Shown piece by piece: positions 39,889-50,575 of a stretch of 64,000 nt of DNA (its first letter is position 1; every line of letters starts with the position of its first letter). The notes under the pieces are model-generated. The model searched no databases and had not been told where the DNA came from. It worked only from the letters and a program-made list of their open reading frames with translations. A program made the translations under genes and the position numbers. The DNA is from Oncomelania hupensis (lineage: Eukaryota > Mollusca > Gastropoda > Littorinimorpha > Pomatiopsidae), in contig CM072514.1 of assembly GCA_036898135.1 (NCBI GenBank), forward strand, positions 5,985,029 to 6,049,028, written 5' to 3'.

Positions 39889-42800
39889 ATGAATTCAAAG
39901 ACTGCATTTTCGTTTACTTGTTGGAACACAAATGGGTTAATTTCCAAGCTTACCGATCCAGACTTTGTTGAATTTATTACTTCTTTTGATGTTTGTTTTC
40001 TTTCAGAAACCTTTACTTTGGCAAACTTCGATGTCAGTGTTTACTTTAGTGATTTTATTATTCTTCATTCACCAGGTGTGAAGTTGTCAAAGATGGGACA
40101 TGTGTCAGGTGGTACTGTTATGTTAATTCGAAAATATTTATCAGACTATGTTGACACAATTCAAACCGGATTTGATAACATTCTATGTTGCAAGTTCTCC
40201 AAAGATCTATTTGGCTGTAATAAAGATGTTGTGTTTATTGGAATATATAATCATCCAGTTAATAGTGTGTACTATGATAACAAAGAATTTTATTGCTCTC
40301 TTGAATTGTTGGAACAGTTTATGATGTCCTTGTTAGAAGGTGGTAAAGATGTATACTATTTGATTGGCGGTGATTTCAATGCTAGGATTGGTGGCTGGTG
40401 TCTGGAAGGAGAGGATTATGTATTTGATTTGAATATGGATGATGATGATGATATTGTTTACGAAAGAAAATCCCTAGACAGTTCTATAAATAACTTTGGT
40501 AAAGTTTTGATCCAGTTTTGTTCAATGTTTCAACTACTACCACTAAATGGTTTAGTACATAAAGGTTTTGATGGAAATTTTACTTTTTTTCTGAAAGAGG
40601 AAATAGTACTATTGATTACTTTTTATCATCTGTTAATTTTATTTCCCACATAAAAACCTTGTCATTAGTCAGCCGTGTTGAGTCTCAGCATTTGTCTGTT
40701 CAGCTCCACGCTTGTGCTGGCCTGCCATATGGAAGGGAAGACAATAATACTAAAAGTAGTTTTGATAGAATTAAATGGGACCCACAAAAGGCTACACTTT
40801 TTTTGGAATCTTTAATGTCAGATGAGAGTAAATTAGCAATGAACAACGACGCCATTACCAACATTGATGAAAATCATGAGTTAGCTTTAGACAAATTTGT
40901 AAATATTCTATTGAAGGCGGGGCAGTGTATGCGAGAAAAAGTGCACGTTGGTGGTCGCGCGCCGCGTTGCAAGAAATGGTTTGACACCGAGTGTCGGGTA
41001 CTCAAGCGAGAGGTTTGTCGCCTGTTACATCGCTACACTCGCTCTCTCTCCGCCACAGATAAAAAAACTTTTGTGCAGAAAAGAACGCAGTATCAAATAA
41101 TGATAAAAGAAAAGAAGAAAGCCTATAAACAATCTATTCAAGATTCTTTATTAAATAACAGAAAAGACAGTAGTAAGTTTTGGTCAACAATAAAACGAGC
41201 TCGCCCCAGGGAATCATATCGAGCTGCAATACACATAAATGTATGGAAAGAACATTTTGAAACAGTTCTAGGGCAGCATACAGTGACGTCATCAGAACAA
41301 CAGTCTAAGCATAATGTTAGTATAGTTTCTGAAGATGTTCACATTCCTGATCTTGATGATGATATAACTGTAGCTGAAGTAAAACAAGCCATAGGTAAAA
41401 TGAAGTCTGGTAAGGCATCTGGGTTAGATGAGATAACTGTCGATTTTCTAAAGGTTGCTGTAGATATTGTTTCTCCCTTTTTAGTTAAATTGTTCAATCG
41501 TGTGTACAGTTCTGGTATTTTTCCTGAAAGTTGGAGTAAATCTGTTATTGTTCCTTTGTTTAAAAAGGGTGAGGCAGGCAACCCTGAAAATTACCGTGGT
41601 ATTTCTCTTTTGAGTGTTGTTAGTAAAGTTTTTACATCAATATTAAACAAACGGCTTTATAACTGGGCAGAGAACGAACATAAAATTTGTGAAGAACAAG
41701 CTGGCTTCCGTCAAAACTTTGCGACAACAGACCATATTTTTACTCTGATTTCTGTTATTTAAAAACATCTTTATGGTTCAGTAAAAAAAGCTTTATGTTG
41801 CATTTGTTGATTACCTTAAGGCGTTTGACTCTGTAGACAGAGATAGCTTATGGTCAGTACTTCAAAAGATGAAAACTTCCACAAAAATGCTACGCATGTT
41901 GCAGGGTATTTATTCCTCTGTTCAGTCATGTGTTAGATGGGGTTCTGAAGTGTCTGATTTTTTCAATTGCCCCTCAGGAGTAAAACAGGGTTGTATGTTA
42001 TCACCTTTAATTGTTTCTTTGTTAATTACTGAAGTTGCTGATAAAGTAACTAGATATGGTAAACATGGTATTCAATTTTTGCCAGGGCTTCAAGAAATAT
42101 TTTTGTTACTTTTTGCGGATGATATTTGTTTGATTTCTTGCACTCCTGCTGGTCTGCAAAATCAGATAAACAACCTAGAAAAAGCTTCCACCACTTTAGG
42201 ATTAACTGTTAATTTAAAGAAAACTAAAGTTATGGTATTTAGAAAAGGGGGACATTTGGCAAAAGCAGAGAAATGGTATTATCAGGGGAAAGAATTAGAA
42301 ATTGTAAACAGCTATAAATATTTGGGCTTTACGTTGACTACTAAATTATCATTTGATTTTGCTTTGGAAGAATTTGCAGGCAGAGCTAAAGGCAAGGTGG
42401 TAGAAATCATGAAAACAATGTGGAGTCTGGGGAGTTTGGATATATCTGTATTTTTTAAGTTGTTTGATGCACAAGTGAAATCTATGCTTTTGTATGCCGC
42501 GGAAATATGGGGCTTAGCTCGTTTCTCTGTTATTGAATCTGCTCATTTATTCGCTTGTAAACGTTTTTTGCGCGTTTCACCCAAAACCCCGAATACGATG
42601 GTATATGGAGAGCTAGGCCGTTATCCACTATACATTGATAGTACCATAAGAGCCGTTAGATACTGGTTTAAACTTCAAACCTTTCTTCCAAATCGGTTGC
42701 TAAAACAAGCTTATGAAATGGATAAAAATACTTTCCTTAGACAACCTTCAAATCAGCTTGACACGAGAAATTGGGTGTACATGATAAAACAATGTCTGGA

Positions 42801-43326
42801 TCATTTTGGGTTTTCAGAGGTTTGGTTAAATGGAGCTGGCAATGAAATATTAGTTTTACGTCATTTGAAGCAACGTATGGTAGATTGCTATAATCAAGAT
42901 TCGTTTGCGAAGCTTAGAGACAGCGATAGGTATATTACTTACCGCTCTTTCAAATCAGTATTACAGCCTGAAATATATTTCACTGATATAACAATAATTA
43001 AATTTAGAAATTATTTTGTCAAGTTCCGTTTGGGTGTTATTGATATAAATGGAAACAAAAGATATAGTAATGTGTCCAATAACTGTCCATTTTGTAACCA
43101 CATTGAAGATGAAATACATTTTCTTTTGTATTGTCCTAAATATGATGATCTAAGAGATAAATATATTTCCAAACATTACACAAATGTACATCAACCACCT
43201 CTAAACATTTTGTTACAAAATTATAACAAACATATTACAAGATCCGTAGCAATGTTTACTTATTATGCTATAAAAAGACGCGACGAACAATGCAATGTCT
43301 GCTCACAAACGATCGTCTTGAAATAG
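39889..43326 (+). pseudogene. LINE ORF2 endonuclease-reverse transcriptase, frames broken
   Basis: The AP-endonuclease frame (39,889-40,653) has CWNTNGLISKL, FLSETF and GGDFNARIGG. It is shifted at a T run near 40,585-40,595. The next frame (40,659-41,762) covers the linker and reverse transcriptase N-terminus (SGKASGLDEITVDFLK; ENYRGISLLSVVSKVF; EEQAGFRQNFATTDH) and ends at TAA 41,760-41,762. A short out-of-frame piece with the AFVDYLKAFDSVDRD motif links to the last frame (41,869-43,326). That frame has GVKQGCMLSP, the catalytic FADDICLIS (near 42,114-42,140), and a C-terminal Cys/His knuckle CPFCNHIEDEIHFLLYC. At least two frameshifts and one stop make it inactive. Confidence 0.9.
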
Positions 43327-43513
43327 TGTTCCACTGTTACTTTGCTTTTCCATGGAAATGAGTTGAAATGTTTATTTTGCGTTATTGGTGCTAAGCACCT
43401 ATTTGTTTATTTCCGGCATTGTTTCAATGATTATAGTTGTTTTGTGTTTGACCTCTTGGCGATCAGGCTGGAGGCCTCGTCAATAAATTTGTGAATCTTG
43501 TGATTCTTGAAAA

Positions 43514-43562
43514 TCTCTCTCTCCCTCTCTCTCTCTCTCCCCTCCTTCTTTTTCTCTCACTG
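43514..43562. repeat. (CT)n-rich tract at the LINE 3' edge
   Basis: CTCTCTCTCCCTCTCTCTCT plus CCCTCCTTC-type sequence directly after the LINE tail. Confidence 0.8.
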
Positions 43563-44559
43563 ATGTATTGCTCGCTTTGTTTCAGAGCTTTTTAAGATTA
43601 AATTGTTTCCGATGAGGAAACCTCTGGTATTATTTTAAATTTAATGTTTTAAATATTATTTAATATTGGAACACACCCATCATCCAAGTGAGGAAAGTGG
43701 GGAAAGCACGGCAACCTCTGTGCAGTGCCACGGCAATCAAGATAAAAATATCACCCATCAAACTACACATTTTATTTCAATCAAATTTGTTTTGTTTTGT
43801 TTTGTTTATATAGCGCTTTTCCAGATCAAAAGCTGCTCAAGGCGCTGGTCGATATAGTATCTAACTCAAGCCGCTCGAGGCACCCACTTGCAACTTTGGG
43901 CGCATTGTCTGACGCTCAGACAACTGCATGAAACACTATTGGTCGTACAAATGCTAAACAGTCAATGCAAGGTATTAATGTGTGATGGAAACACTAGCAC
44001 ACACACTGGCCGTGTTTTCTTATTTTCATGTATTGCCATGCTTTTTTGTGTGTTATAGTATGGATTCATTGCAAGAGCATGCAGAAGGATGAACGACCAC
44101 TTACTGTTCTTAATAGCGTTCCGACCTTCATCCGTTCTCTCCTTTGTGTCTCTGCTGGTGTTTGGTCTTGCTGCACGGCGTTTCCAGCTACAACAAATTG
44201 TTTCAAATTAAATACATGTAACTGGCTGGTCAAAGATAATTATTTATAAAAACAGCGGAGTGGTTAAAATATGGAACTTCCAATAGAAAGTTTATAACCT
44301 GTAAGGGAAGAAATCCGAACAAAAAGTGTAACATTCATTCGTGCTCCTTAAATTCACATGCGTACAGGTATGTATATTTGTGCTTCATACCGCAGGTTTC
44401 AAAAATTTGGTATAAATAAATTTAAGAAACATATTTATATGAGCCAAGCTTGAGAAACTGTTTGATTGACTACAAGGTCAAAGGACTTTAGAAAATTGTC
44501 AAGAAGAATGACATCACAACTCGTTGTAGTTGAAACCAATCCTGGAGCTTTTATATTTG
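43563..44559. other. Intron, no exon found; TATAGCGC-type repeat
   Basis: Within the receptor intron. TTATATAGCGCTTTTCCAGATC-AAGCTGCTCAAGGCGCT at about 43,805-43,848 is a common short repeat type. The exon missing between the transmembrane and tail exons could lie here, but no splice-flanked frame was found. Confidence 0.4.
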
Positions 44560-44964
44560 GCGAAAAGGGAGGCGACTGGTTTAAGCGTTGGAGAGAGGTT
44601 GTCTGCCTTACATTTGTTGGTTAGACTAGCCTTGGGTGGCTCCTGCTGTGCATAAGCCTTTGGAGTGGCCATTGGGTTATGCAGGAGAAGGCGGCACAAC
44701 ATATTTTTTTCCCGGTTAACCATTCGTCTTCTGCTGTTGGTGGTGTGCAGGACTACATTGTCGGCAGGCATTTTATGGAAGTCAGTGGCAGTGATTTTGC
44801 AGAGAATGTCGTGGCTTCAGTAGCCGGCAAATCAGTTTACTATCAACACGCTTTATTTTTGTTTTTTCCCTCTCGCGAGGGATAACTGAAAATAACAGTT
44901 CGGGTCGGGCCGTGTTCTCAAGGTGGTGACCGAGAGAGGGAGTCAAATACTTTCCTCGGCTACA
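44560..44964 (+). repeat. Repeat R1, third copy
   Basis: Matches 4,592-4,978 (GGGAGGCGACTGGTT, GTTAGACTAGCC-TGGGTGGCTCCTGCT, CATTGTCGGCAGGCATTTTATG, ending CTCGGCTACA). The 5' end lacks TGTAGC. Confidence 0.75.
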
Positions 44965-45146
44965 CATAAAAAATGTAGGTGGCCAGAACACAATACAAAG
45001 GCTAAGAATCATGACGTAGGTTTCTCAGGAATTGTTTCCAATACTTTCTAACTTTAAAAAAATACTATTTAAGATGCATTTTAATATAAGTTATTAAAAA
45101 CAACAAACTATGTTTAGTCATTTTCTTGCCAAAAAGGTAAAATTAC

Positions 45147-45243
45147 CAGAGACCAGCCAACACGCAGCCACCTATAATAACTGCAGCACCCAGAACGGAT
45201 CCTACAATGGGTCCAACGGTGTTCTCTGATTCGGTAACAGCTT
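45147..45243 (-). CDS. Receptor gene, transmembrane exon
   Basis: Acceptor TTTCATTTCAG before 45,243; donor GTAATT after 45,147; 97 bp. It encodes EAVTESENTVGP followed by a helix IVGSVLGAAVIIGGCVLAGL, a good single-pass transmembrane segment rich in Gly/Ala/Val. Phase 1 at the start matches the end of the EGF-like exon at 45,792. The context (EGF domains before, polar tail after) supports a type I membrane protein. Confidence 0.8.
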
Positions 45244-45791
45244 CTGAAATGAAAAGAATGAAATAACTGCAATTCAAATTGCATGGTGGTGATTTTAACA
45301 AAAGTGAAAGAAAGACGAAATCAGTCATTATTAAATGTATATGCAGCACGCATACCACCTCAAAGAGGTTTTCAGGATTGAACCTAAGCCACGCAAGGAA
45401 CTCACACTCATTATTCCTGAGCGTACTGTGCAGTCACCAAAGACACATATACAGCCACAGCCACTCTGTCGACAGTTATGCGTGTTTATTTGAGTTTGTC
45501 AATTGTTTTTCTAAATACAATCGCAGAATGTTTTAACATGGGAGAAATGGGTACTTATCAATTGAGTCATTACAGAAGGTCGACTCCTGTGAAGCAAATA
45601 CTTTGTGCATAGAAATTCAACCTAGGAAAAAGAACAAAAGAGTTTACCCCGAAGCTAATGATCCACCCAATAGAACACAAAAATGAAATTAAATAAAACA
45701 GTGATGATGGTAGTAATGATGGTAATCTTATTTGTCACTTAGTCATAAGTCTACGCCTAAACGTCAAAATTCTGTATACCATAAGTCTCAC
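45244..45791. other. Intron, nothing recognised
   Basis: Short intron between the transmembrane exon and the EGF-like exon. A small frame at 45,279-45,536 has no support. Confidence 0.5.
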
Positions 45792-45935
45792 CTTGATCAC
45801 ATGCAGGTGTCTGTTGAAAGCCAGGCAGACATTTGCTGATGATGCAGTGTCCTGACACTGAGTCACAAGTACCACCGTTACAACCTGCGCCACACGTGTT
45901 CTTACAGTTGACGCCGTAATGCTGGCTGTCGCATT
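45792..45935 (-). CDS. Receptor gene, EGF/laminin-type exon
   Basis: Acceptor CTGATCTTTCAG before 45,935; donor GTGAGA after 45,792; 144 bp, symmetric phase 1-1. It encodes ECDSQHYGVNCKNTCGAGCN and on, with the C-x6-GxNC-x3-C-x3-CNGGTCDSVSGHC pattern of MEGF/laminin-type EGF repeats, ending CLPGFQQTPACDQ. This is a juxtamembrane extracellular module; the next exon is the transmembrane segment. EGF repeats of this subtype occur in engulfment receptors (family knowledge), though gene identity cannot be fixed from one domain. Confidence 0.88.
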
Positions 45936-46390
45936 CTGAAAGATCAGAGTACACTTACACGTATGCAGTAACATTAAAGATTGAACATAATGCTGGATAC
46001 ACTTCAGTGTTCATTAGCTATTCTATCCAAATGGCCATAGCTCTTGTGAATAACCCGACTTAACTATTTTATTCTGCTCTGCCTGCAAAGTGTACAAATC
46101 CGGAACTGACCTCTTCTAAACTTAGCTTTGAACTCATGAACATCATCATTCTCATTGTTGAGCTCGGAAGCTACCATCTTTATCTATTAATTTTAAAGTT
46201 GTTGTTTGGATGCTTTTTTAAAATCCATGTGCAGATTGTTAGCATCTTTTTCCTTAAGTTAGAGGATTGGGTTACATCCATGCCCACTTTCGAGACTTTA
46301 AATAAATATAGAGAAATAATGGGAACAATGAAATGTGGCCTTAAAAATATAATTAAATCACAAGACCAATCAATTATTATTACTGCATAC
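45936..46390. other. Intron, nothing recognised
   Basis: Intron between two EGF exons. A plus-strand frame at 46,136-46,531 runs through the exon antisense and is not a gene. Confidence 0.5.
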
Positions 46391-46507
46391 CTAGATTACA
46401 GTGAGTTCCAGTGTAACCATTATGGCACTGACATGTGTAGGCTCCATCAATGTTATTACAAAGTCCGTGGTGACAGATGGTTATGTCCTGCAGGCATTCA
46501 TCGATGT
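46391..46507 (-). CDS. Receptor gene, calcium-binding EGF exon
   Basis: Acceptor TTGTGTTTCCAG before 46,507; donor GTATGC after 46,391; 117 bp, phase 1-1. It encodes DIDECLQDITICHHGLCNNI and on to HCNL, a cbEGF domain with the DxDEC calcium ligand set, six cysteines and the aromatic YTCQCHNGYTG block. The same size and phase as the 62.9-kb exon indicate domain duplication by exon shuffling. Confidence 0.92.
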
Positions 46508-46828
46508 CTGGAAACACAAGTTGAAAAATAATTATGTGGAAACTTGTTTGGTTATAACTTTACTATAAAAATATGCACCACCTTCCTCCTTGTTTACCCA
46601 GCGCCATAATAATAATTTAAATGTAGTGAAAATGCAGGCAAATGACAGAATGCAAAATAAACAAAAATACTAGCCACAGAATAGAATTAAATACAAAAGT
46701 ATGCGGAGTAGAAAGAAAGGTTTAAAAGAGAGAAATAGGAAACGAATTGTCTCTGCTGTGCGACCTTGACACAAAGTAGTTTTTAAATACAAAGAAATTC
46801 GTATGTATGGGTGTTGTGATGCACTCCT
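46508..46828. other. Intron, nothing recognised
   Basis: A/T-rich intronic sequence without a supported feature. Confidence 0.4.
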
Positions 46829-46905
46829 GGATTTCGGCTGTAGCCAACAGCCTGGAGCGGATTAAGCCCCGCCAGGTCTTTCTTGCACAAGGCACACCAT
46901 GATAT
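46829..46905 (+). mobile_element. RTE LINE leader scrap
   Basis: GGATTTCGGCTGTAGCCAACAGCCTGGAG and GCCAGGTCTTTCTTGCACAAG match the RTE copy A leader at 8,323-8,394 with several substitutions. Confidence 0.75.
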
Positions 46906-47185
46906 GACTAGAACTGAGAGAGGGAGATGACAGATGAACCCCACACTCCTCTTTATCCCCCTCTTTTCTCAATAAATATGCCCTTTTTAAGAACTATACC
47001 ACTCTCACTTTACTCTCTCTTCACTCACCCGATTTATTTTAAAATATATGCTATTTTAAAGCGTCTAAAATCCTGTCTTGAATTAGGGCCCTAATTTTTC
47101 AAAATACGGTGAACCTTTGCTACTTCACAGTTTGACATTTCTGGATTCCCAACTGCGCGGATTTTTTTCATTATATTATATAAGA
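46906..47185. other. Intron, nothing recognised
   Basis: Includes a CT-rich segment and AATAAATATG near 46,971. No gene. Confidence 0.4.
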
Positions 47186-47686
47186 AGTATAGGTAAGGCT
47201 GCTGCGCTCCCTTGTCATCTCCATCTTCCTATATGCTTGCGAAACATGGACCCTTACAGCAGATCTCCAACGAAGAATACAAAGAATGGAGATGAGGTAC
47301 GTGCTACAGAAGACTTCTGGACATTTCCTAAACCCAGCACATCACCAACGACGAAGTCCGACAGACCATCACACAACCCATTGGACAACACGATGACCTG
47401 CTCACAGTGGTGAAAAAACGGAAACTCCGATGGTATGGCCACGTCACCAGATCATCAGGTCTTGTAAAGACCATCCTGCAAGGCACAGAGCAAGGAGGTA
47501 GAAGAAGAGGGAGGCCGAAAAAGAGGTGGGAGGACAACATTCGAGAATAGACTGGTTTGACACTGAGCGAAACAAACAGGGTTGCTGAGGACAGGGAAAG
47601 ATGGAGTACGCTGGTTAAACGATCATCTGTGGTGCCCTTACGACCTCCGAGTTACGGGATAGGATAGCATAGGATAGGAGTATAGG
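47186..47686 (+). mobile_element. RTE-like LINE 3' fragment with target duplication
   Basis: 5'-truncated RTE copy (47,194-47,678), from the C-terminal reverse transcriptase (CTGCGCTCCCTTGTCATCTCC) to the (GGATA)n tail. AGTATAGG at 47,186-47,193 and 47,679-47,686 is a probable 8-bp target duplication. It contains a TAG and small indels in the coding part. Confidence 0.85.
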
Positions 47687-48090
47687 TTCGGTGGACTTTC
47701 TCTCTGAAATTGGATGGTGTATTGTGGTGTAAACATTACAAGTATTTATGTTTTCATGATTGTGAAATGTTGGAGAAGTAATTTTTTTTATTGGATGTAT
47801 TGTGTTGAGAGTTGGTGAGCTGATATCCACAAAGATTAAATATAATTTTCATTGATGTTATAATGTTATTAATCACATGGGGCTATAATTATAGAGTTGT
47901 AGATGATGTAAAATGAATGGCAGGTGTGAGCATGTTGATAGTAATTTTCATTCATGAAATAATTATACAGGGATATGGATAACATTGTGGGAGAAGGAAA
48001 GAAACGATCAAATATGGAATGGAATTGAAAGAGTGAAGAAACTAAGGGAGATGAACAAGGATGAAACAAAGACGAATAATAGTTATGGTG
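47687..48090. other. Intron, nothing recognised
   Basis: A/T-rich, no supported gene or repeat. Confidence 0.4.
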
Positions 48091-48445
48091 AAGGTCACTT
48101 CAAAATACCCACATTAACCTGTTTGGGACAGCGCCGTGACCTTGACCTTGGAGCGAATTTGTCCAGATTTGCATGGTATGTAATAAGTCTCGTGGATATA
48201 TATTTTTCATGCGTCAAATAATCATAAGTTGAATAATAATAACTTAGAATAAAAATCAAATTTCGTGAAAAAGTGTAATTTTTAACTAGCATTTGTTTAC
48301 ACTGTGACCTTGACCTTGATGTGTCAGTAAATGATCATTCACGATGTCTCATGGATATACACCATCCCGCCATGTTTGGTTGTGATATATGAAATATATT
48401 CCGAGGTCTTAAACCACTTGGAAGTTTTGCACAGACGGACGTCCG
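48091..48445 (+). repeat. Dispersed repeat N1 copy
   Basis: Contains GTGACCTTGACCTTGGAGCGAATTTGTCCAGATTTGCATGGTATG, TGACCTTGACCTT at 48,137-48,149 and 48,305-48,317, and ACCACTTGGAAGTTTTGCACAGACGGACG. Confidence 0.8.
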
Positions 48446-48767
48446 GATACGCGCACAGATTTGCAAAAATCCGAATTTATTTCATTTTTTATTTGTTATT
48501 TCTTTGTTTTGAGGAAGGAGGTGATTACATTGAATCACATTTCTGGACGTATGCGATTAAAAGATGAACTGTTTGACAATAGAATGGAGTAATAACTCGC
48601 CCTGGTTCACATGAAACTGACCCTGGCAGAGTCTGGCCACATTACTTTTCACTCCAGTATGATTAGTCAGAGGAAGGAAAGGAAGAGTAGAAGAAGTTTA
48701 GAAGATATATTTGGAATATATGTATGGTTTGGTATTGTTCCAATTAATAATAACATTTCATGATACT
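48446..48767. other. Intron, nothing recognised
   Basis: T-rich and A/T-rich sequence without a supported feature. Confidence 0.4.
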
Positions 48768-49433
48768 TGAAACATTTAAACACCAATTATGTCTAAAAAT
48801 ATAAGTGTCTGAAATATTATCTTTAATAAAAAACAAAATATATTCTAATTTTTTGCAATAAGAAGGTTGAGGATTTATTTTTTTACTACAGTTTATTATC
48901 CCTTTCTATAGGGAAATTCTGGGCCGCCTCCCTTGGGGAAGGTGTAGCCGCAGCCAGTGGCGCGCCCAAACCCAACCTACCTAACATTATTTGTGATTTT
49001 TTGAAATGTTGCTGGGGGAGCAAACTGGAGTACCCGGAGAAAACCCCCGAGACGTTGCCCGAGTCGAAAGTAAATAATATTCGGAGAAACATAACGCCCT
49101 GATGCCGGATCGAACCCACACCTGTCGGCGCCATTGGTTTCTGGCTTGTTTTTCCTCCTGGGCCTAATCGGGCATATAAATAGCTGTGAATAGGTTTTTG
49201 CTATTCTATTTCTGTCTTTTTTGTCATTTGTGTACATAGTTGTAAATAGTCTATTTCTGTCTTTTTTTGTAATTTGTGTATATAATTGTAAATAGTTTGT
49301 ACCTTTACTGTTCCGTCTTTTGGTGTATTGTAGCAAAAGCGATGTTTTATCGTATGCATGTACTTATATGTAATGACTATGTAAAGCGTGGTGAGTCTGG
49401 TCATAGGCTGGAGTACCCGCTATATAAAAATCC

Positions 49434-49496
<63 letters not shown>

Positions 49497-49680
49497 GTGG
49501 ACAAGGCAAGTTTGTCCCGCCTTAGCCCATTGGCCACAACGCTCGCCAAATAAAACACATTAAACACTTAAACACCAATTATGTATAAAAAAAAAATATA
49601 AGTATCTGAATAATTATCATTAACAGAAAATAATATAGATTTTAAATTATCTTGCAATAAGAAGGTTGAGGATTTTTCTT
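48768..49680. repeat. About 115-bp direct repeats bracketing a repeat-rich insert
   Basis: AAACACCAATTATGT through GCAATAAGAAGGTTGAGGATTT is present at about 48,778-48,880 and about 49,569-49,676. The block between (48,886-49,560) contains a retroposon-like piece with GGATCGAACCCACACCTG and two tandem roughly 55-bp units (TTTCTGTCTTTTTT-TAAATAGT, 49,209-49,290). Confidence 0.7.
49438..49496. repeat. (ATT)n microsatellite
   Basis: About 19 ATT triplets. Confidence 0.95.
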
Positions 49681-49840
49681 TTCTAAAACATGTATGAAAA
49701 GCTAATTCATAAACTAAGTGTAAATTCATGGAACATAGAAGTTTTCAAATGATGTAGTTTGCACCTGTATCTAATATCTGTTTAACACATTTTATGTTCT
49801 ATTTTGATTTAATTATATAAAGAAAAGAACATCAGTAGTG

Positions 49841-50156
49841 AAGAATCCATTGGTTGTAAAGGTAAAGGTAGTCCCATAGCCTTGTGGCCGTAGGGGAGCG
49901 TGATGTTGGAGATCACACTTATCTTGGGCCAGCGTAATGAGGGTGATGCCCATCTCTCTCCCTCGCTGCTTTACCTTCCCCACTTTTAAGAGAGTAGGTA
50001 CTCAGTCACAGTTGAGTCAACTGGGAGCGTTGTTATTTGTTGCTTCACGTTTTGCGGTCACCCATCCAAGTGCTAACCGCACTGGTCGGTGCTTAACTTG
50101 CGACATAGTAGCGAGTGCTCCAACCACTGCGCTATCCGACACCCCAAGAATCTATT
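49841..50156 (-). mobile_element. tRNA/5S-like SINE (family S3), full length with target duplication
   Basis: The minus-strand element (49,852-50,145) starts GGTGTCGGATAGCGCAGTGG (tRNA-type A box). It continues into AAGTTAAGCACC and GGTTAGCACTTGGATGGGTG, matching the 5S rRNA internal promoter region. A body of about 190 bp and a (TTTACC)n tail complete it. Flanks AAGAATCCATT (49,841-49,851) and AAGAATCTATT (50,146-50,156) form the target duplication with one change. Confidence 0.85.
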
Positions 50157-50161
50157 TCAAT

Positions 50162-50162
<1 letters not shown>

Positions 50163-50232
<70 letters not shown>
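50163..50232. repeat. (AAT)n microsatellite
   Basis: About 23 AAT triplets. Confidence 0.95.
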
Positions 50233-50234
<2 letters not shown>

Positions 50235-50575
50235 TGCATTTATACAACGCATTTTTCATTAGAATAACAACTCAATGCGCTTACAGACATCGTTCGTACG
50301 CATCATCACAACATACGCACTACATCATGCACAGCTTAATTCAGAAAGTATTATTACTGTTCTTACGATTTACAAAGAAAACGCCTTGCGGAACAAGTGC
50401 GTTTTTAAGCAGCTCTTGAAGGAAACAAGGTCTGTACAATGTCTTAAACCGGCAGGCAGCGCATTCCAAACCTTGGGTGCTTGAAAACTAAAAGACCGCT
50501 CGCCATTTGTTTTAAGCCGACGCTTGGGCGTTTTGAAAAGTTTTTTTCAAAAGCTTTATTTTATTGCATAGTCCC
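50233..50575. repeat. Low-copy repeat of the ACAACGCATTT/CAATGCGCTTACA type
   Basis: TTTATACAACGCATTTTTCATTAGAATAACAACTCAATGCGCTTACAGACATCG, followed by GGCAGCGCATTCCAAACCTTGGGTGC, resembles common invertebrate short repeats. No coding frame is supported. Confidence 0.45.

Larger units (their letters stand above)
38403..43513 (+). mobile_element. APE-type LINE with 2A-bearing ORF1 (about 5.1 kb)
   Basis: A non-LTR retrotransposon with a leader of about 160 bp, ORF1 (38,562-39,602 and on), ORF2 endonuclease plus reverse transcriptase (39,889-43,326) and a short 3' UTR ending in repeated TTGTGATTCTTGA. It sits antisense in an intron of the EGF receptor gene and is framed by CT tracts on both sides. 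The reverse transcriptase style (PSGVKQGCMLSPLIVSLLI; GELGRYPLYIDSTIRAVRYW) suggests an I/Ingi/Nimb-like group; clade assignment is tentative. Confidence 0.85.

Noticed and set aside
46136..46531. 131-residue plus-strand open frame
   Set aside because: It runs antisense through a well-supported EGF exon and intron; no domain.
49937..50419. 160-residue plus-strand frame with poly-Asn
   Set aside because: It spans a SINE, an (AAT)n microsatellite and another repeat; the Asn run is microsatellite translation.
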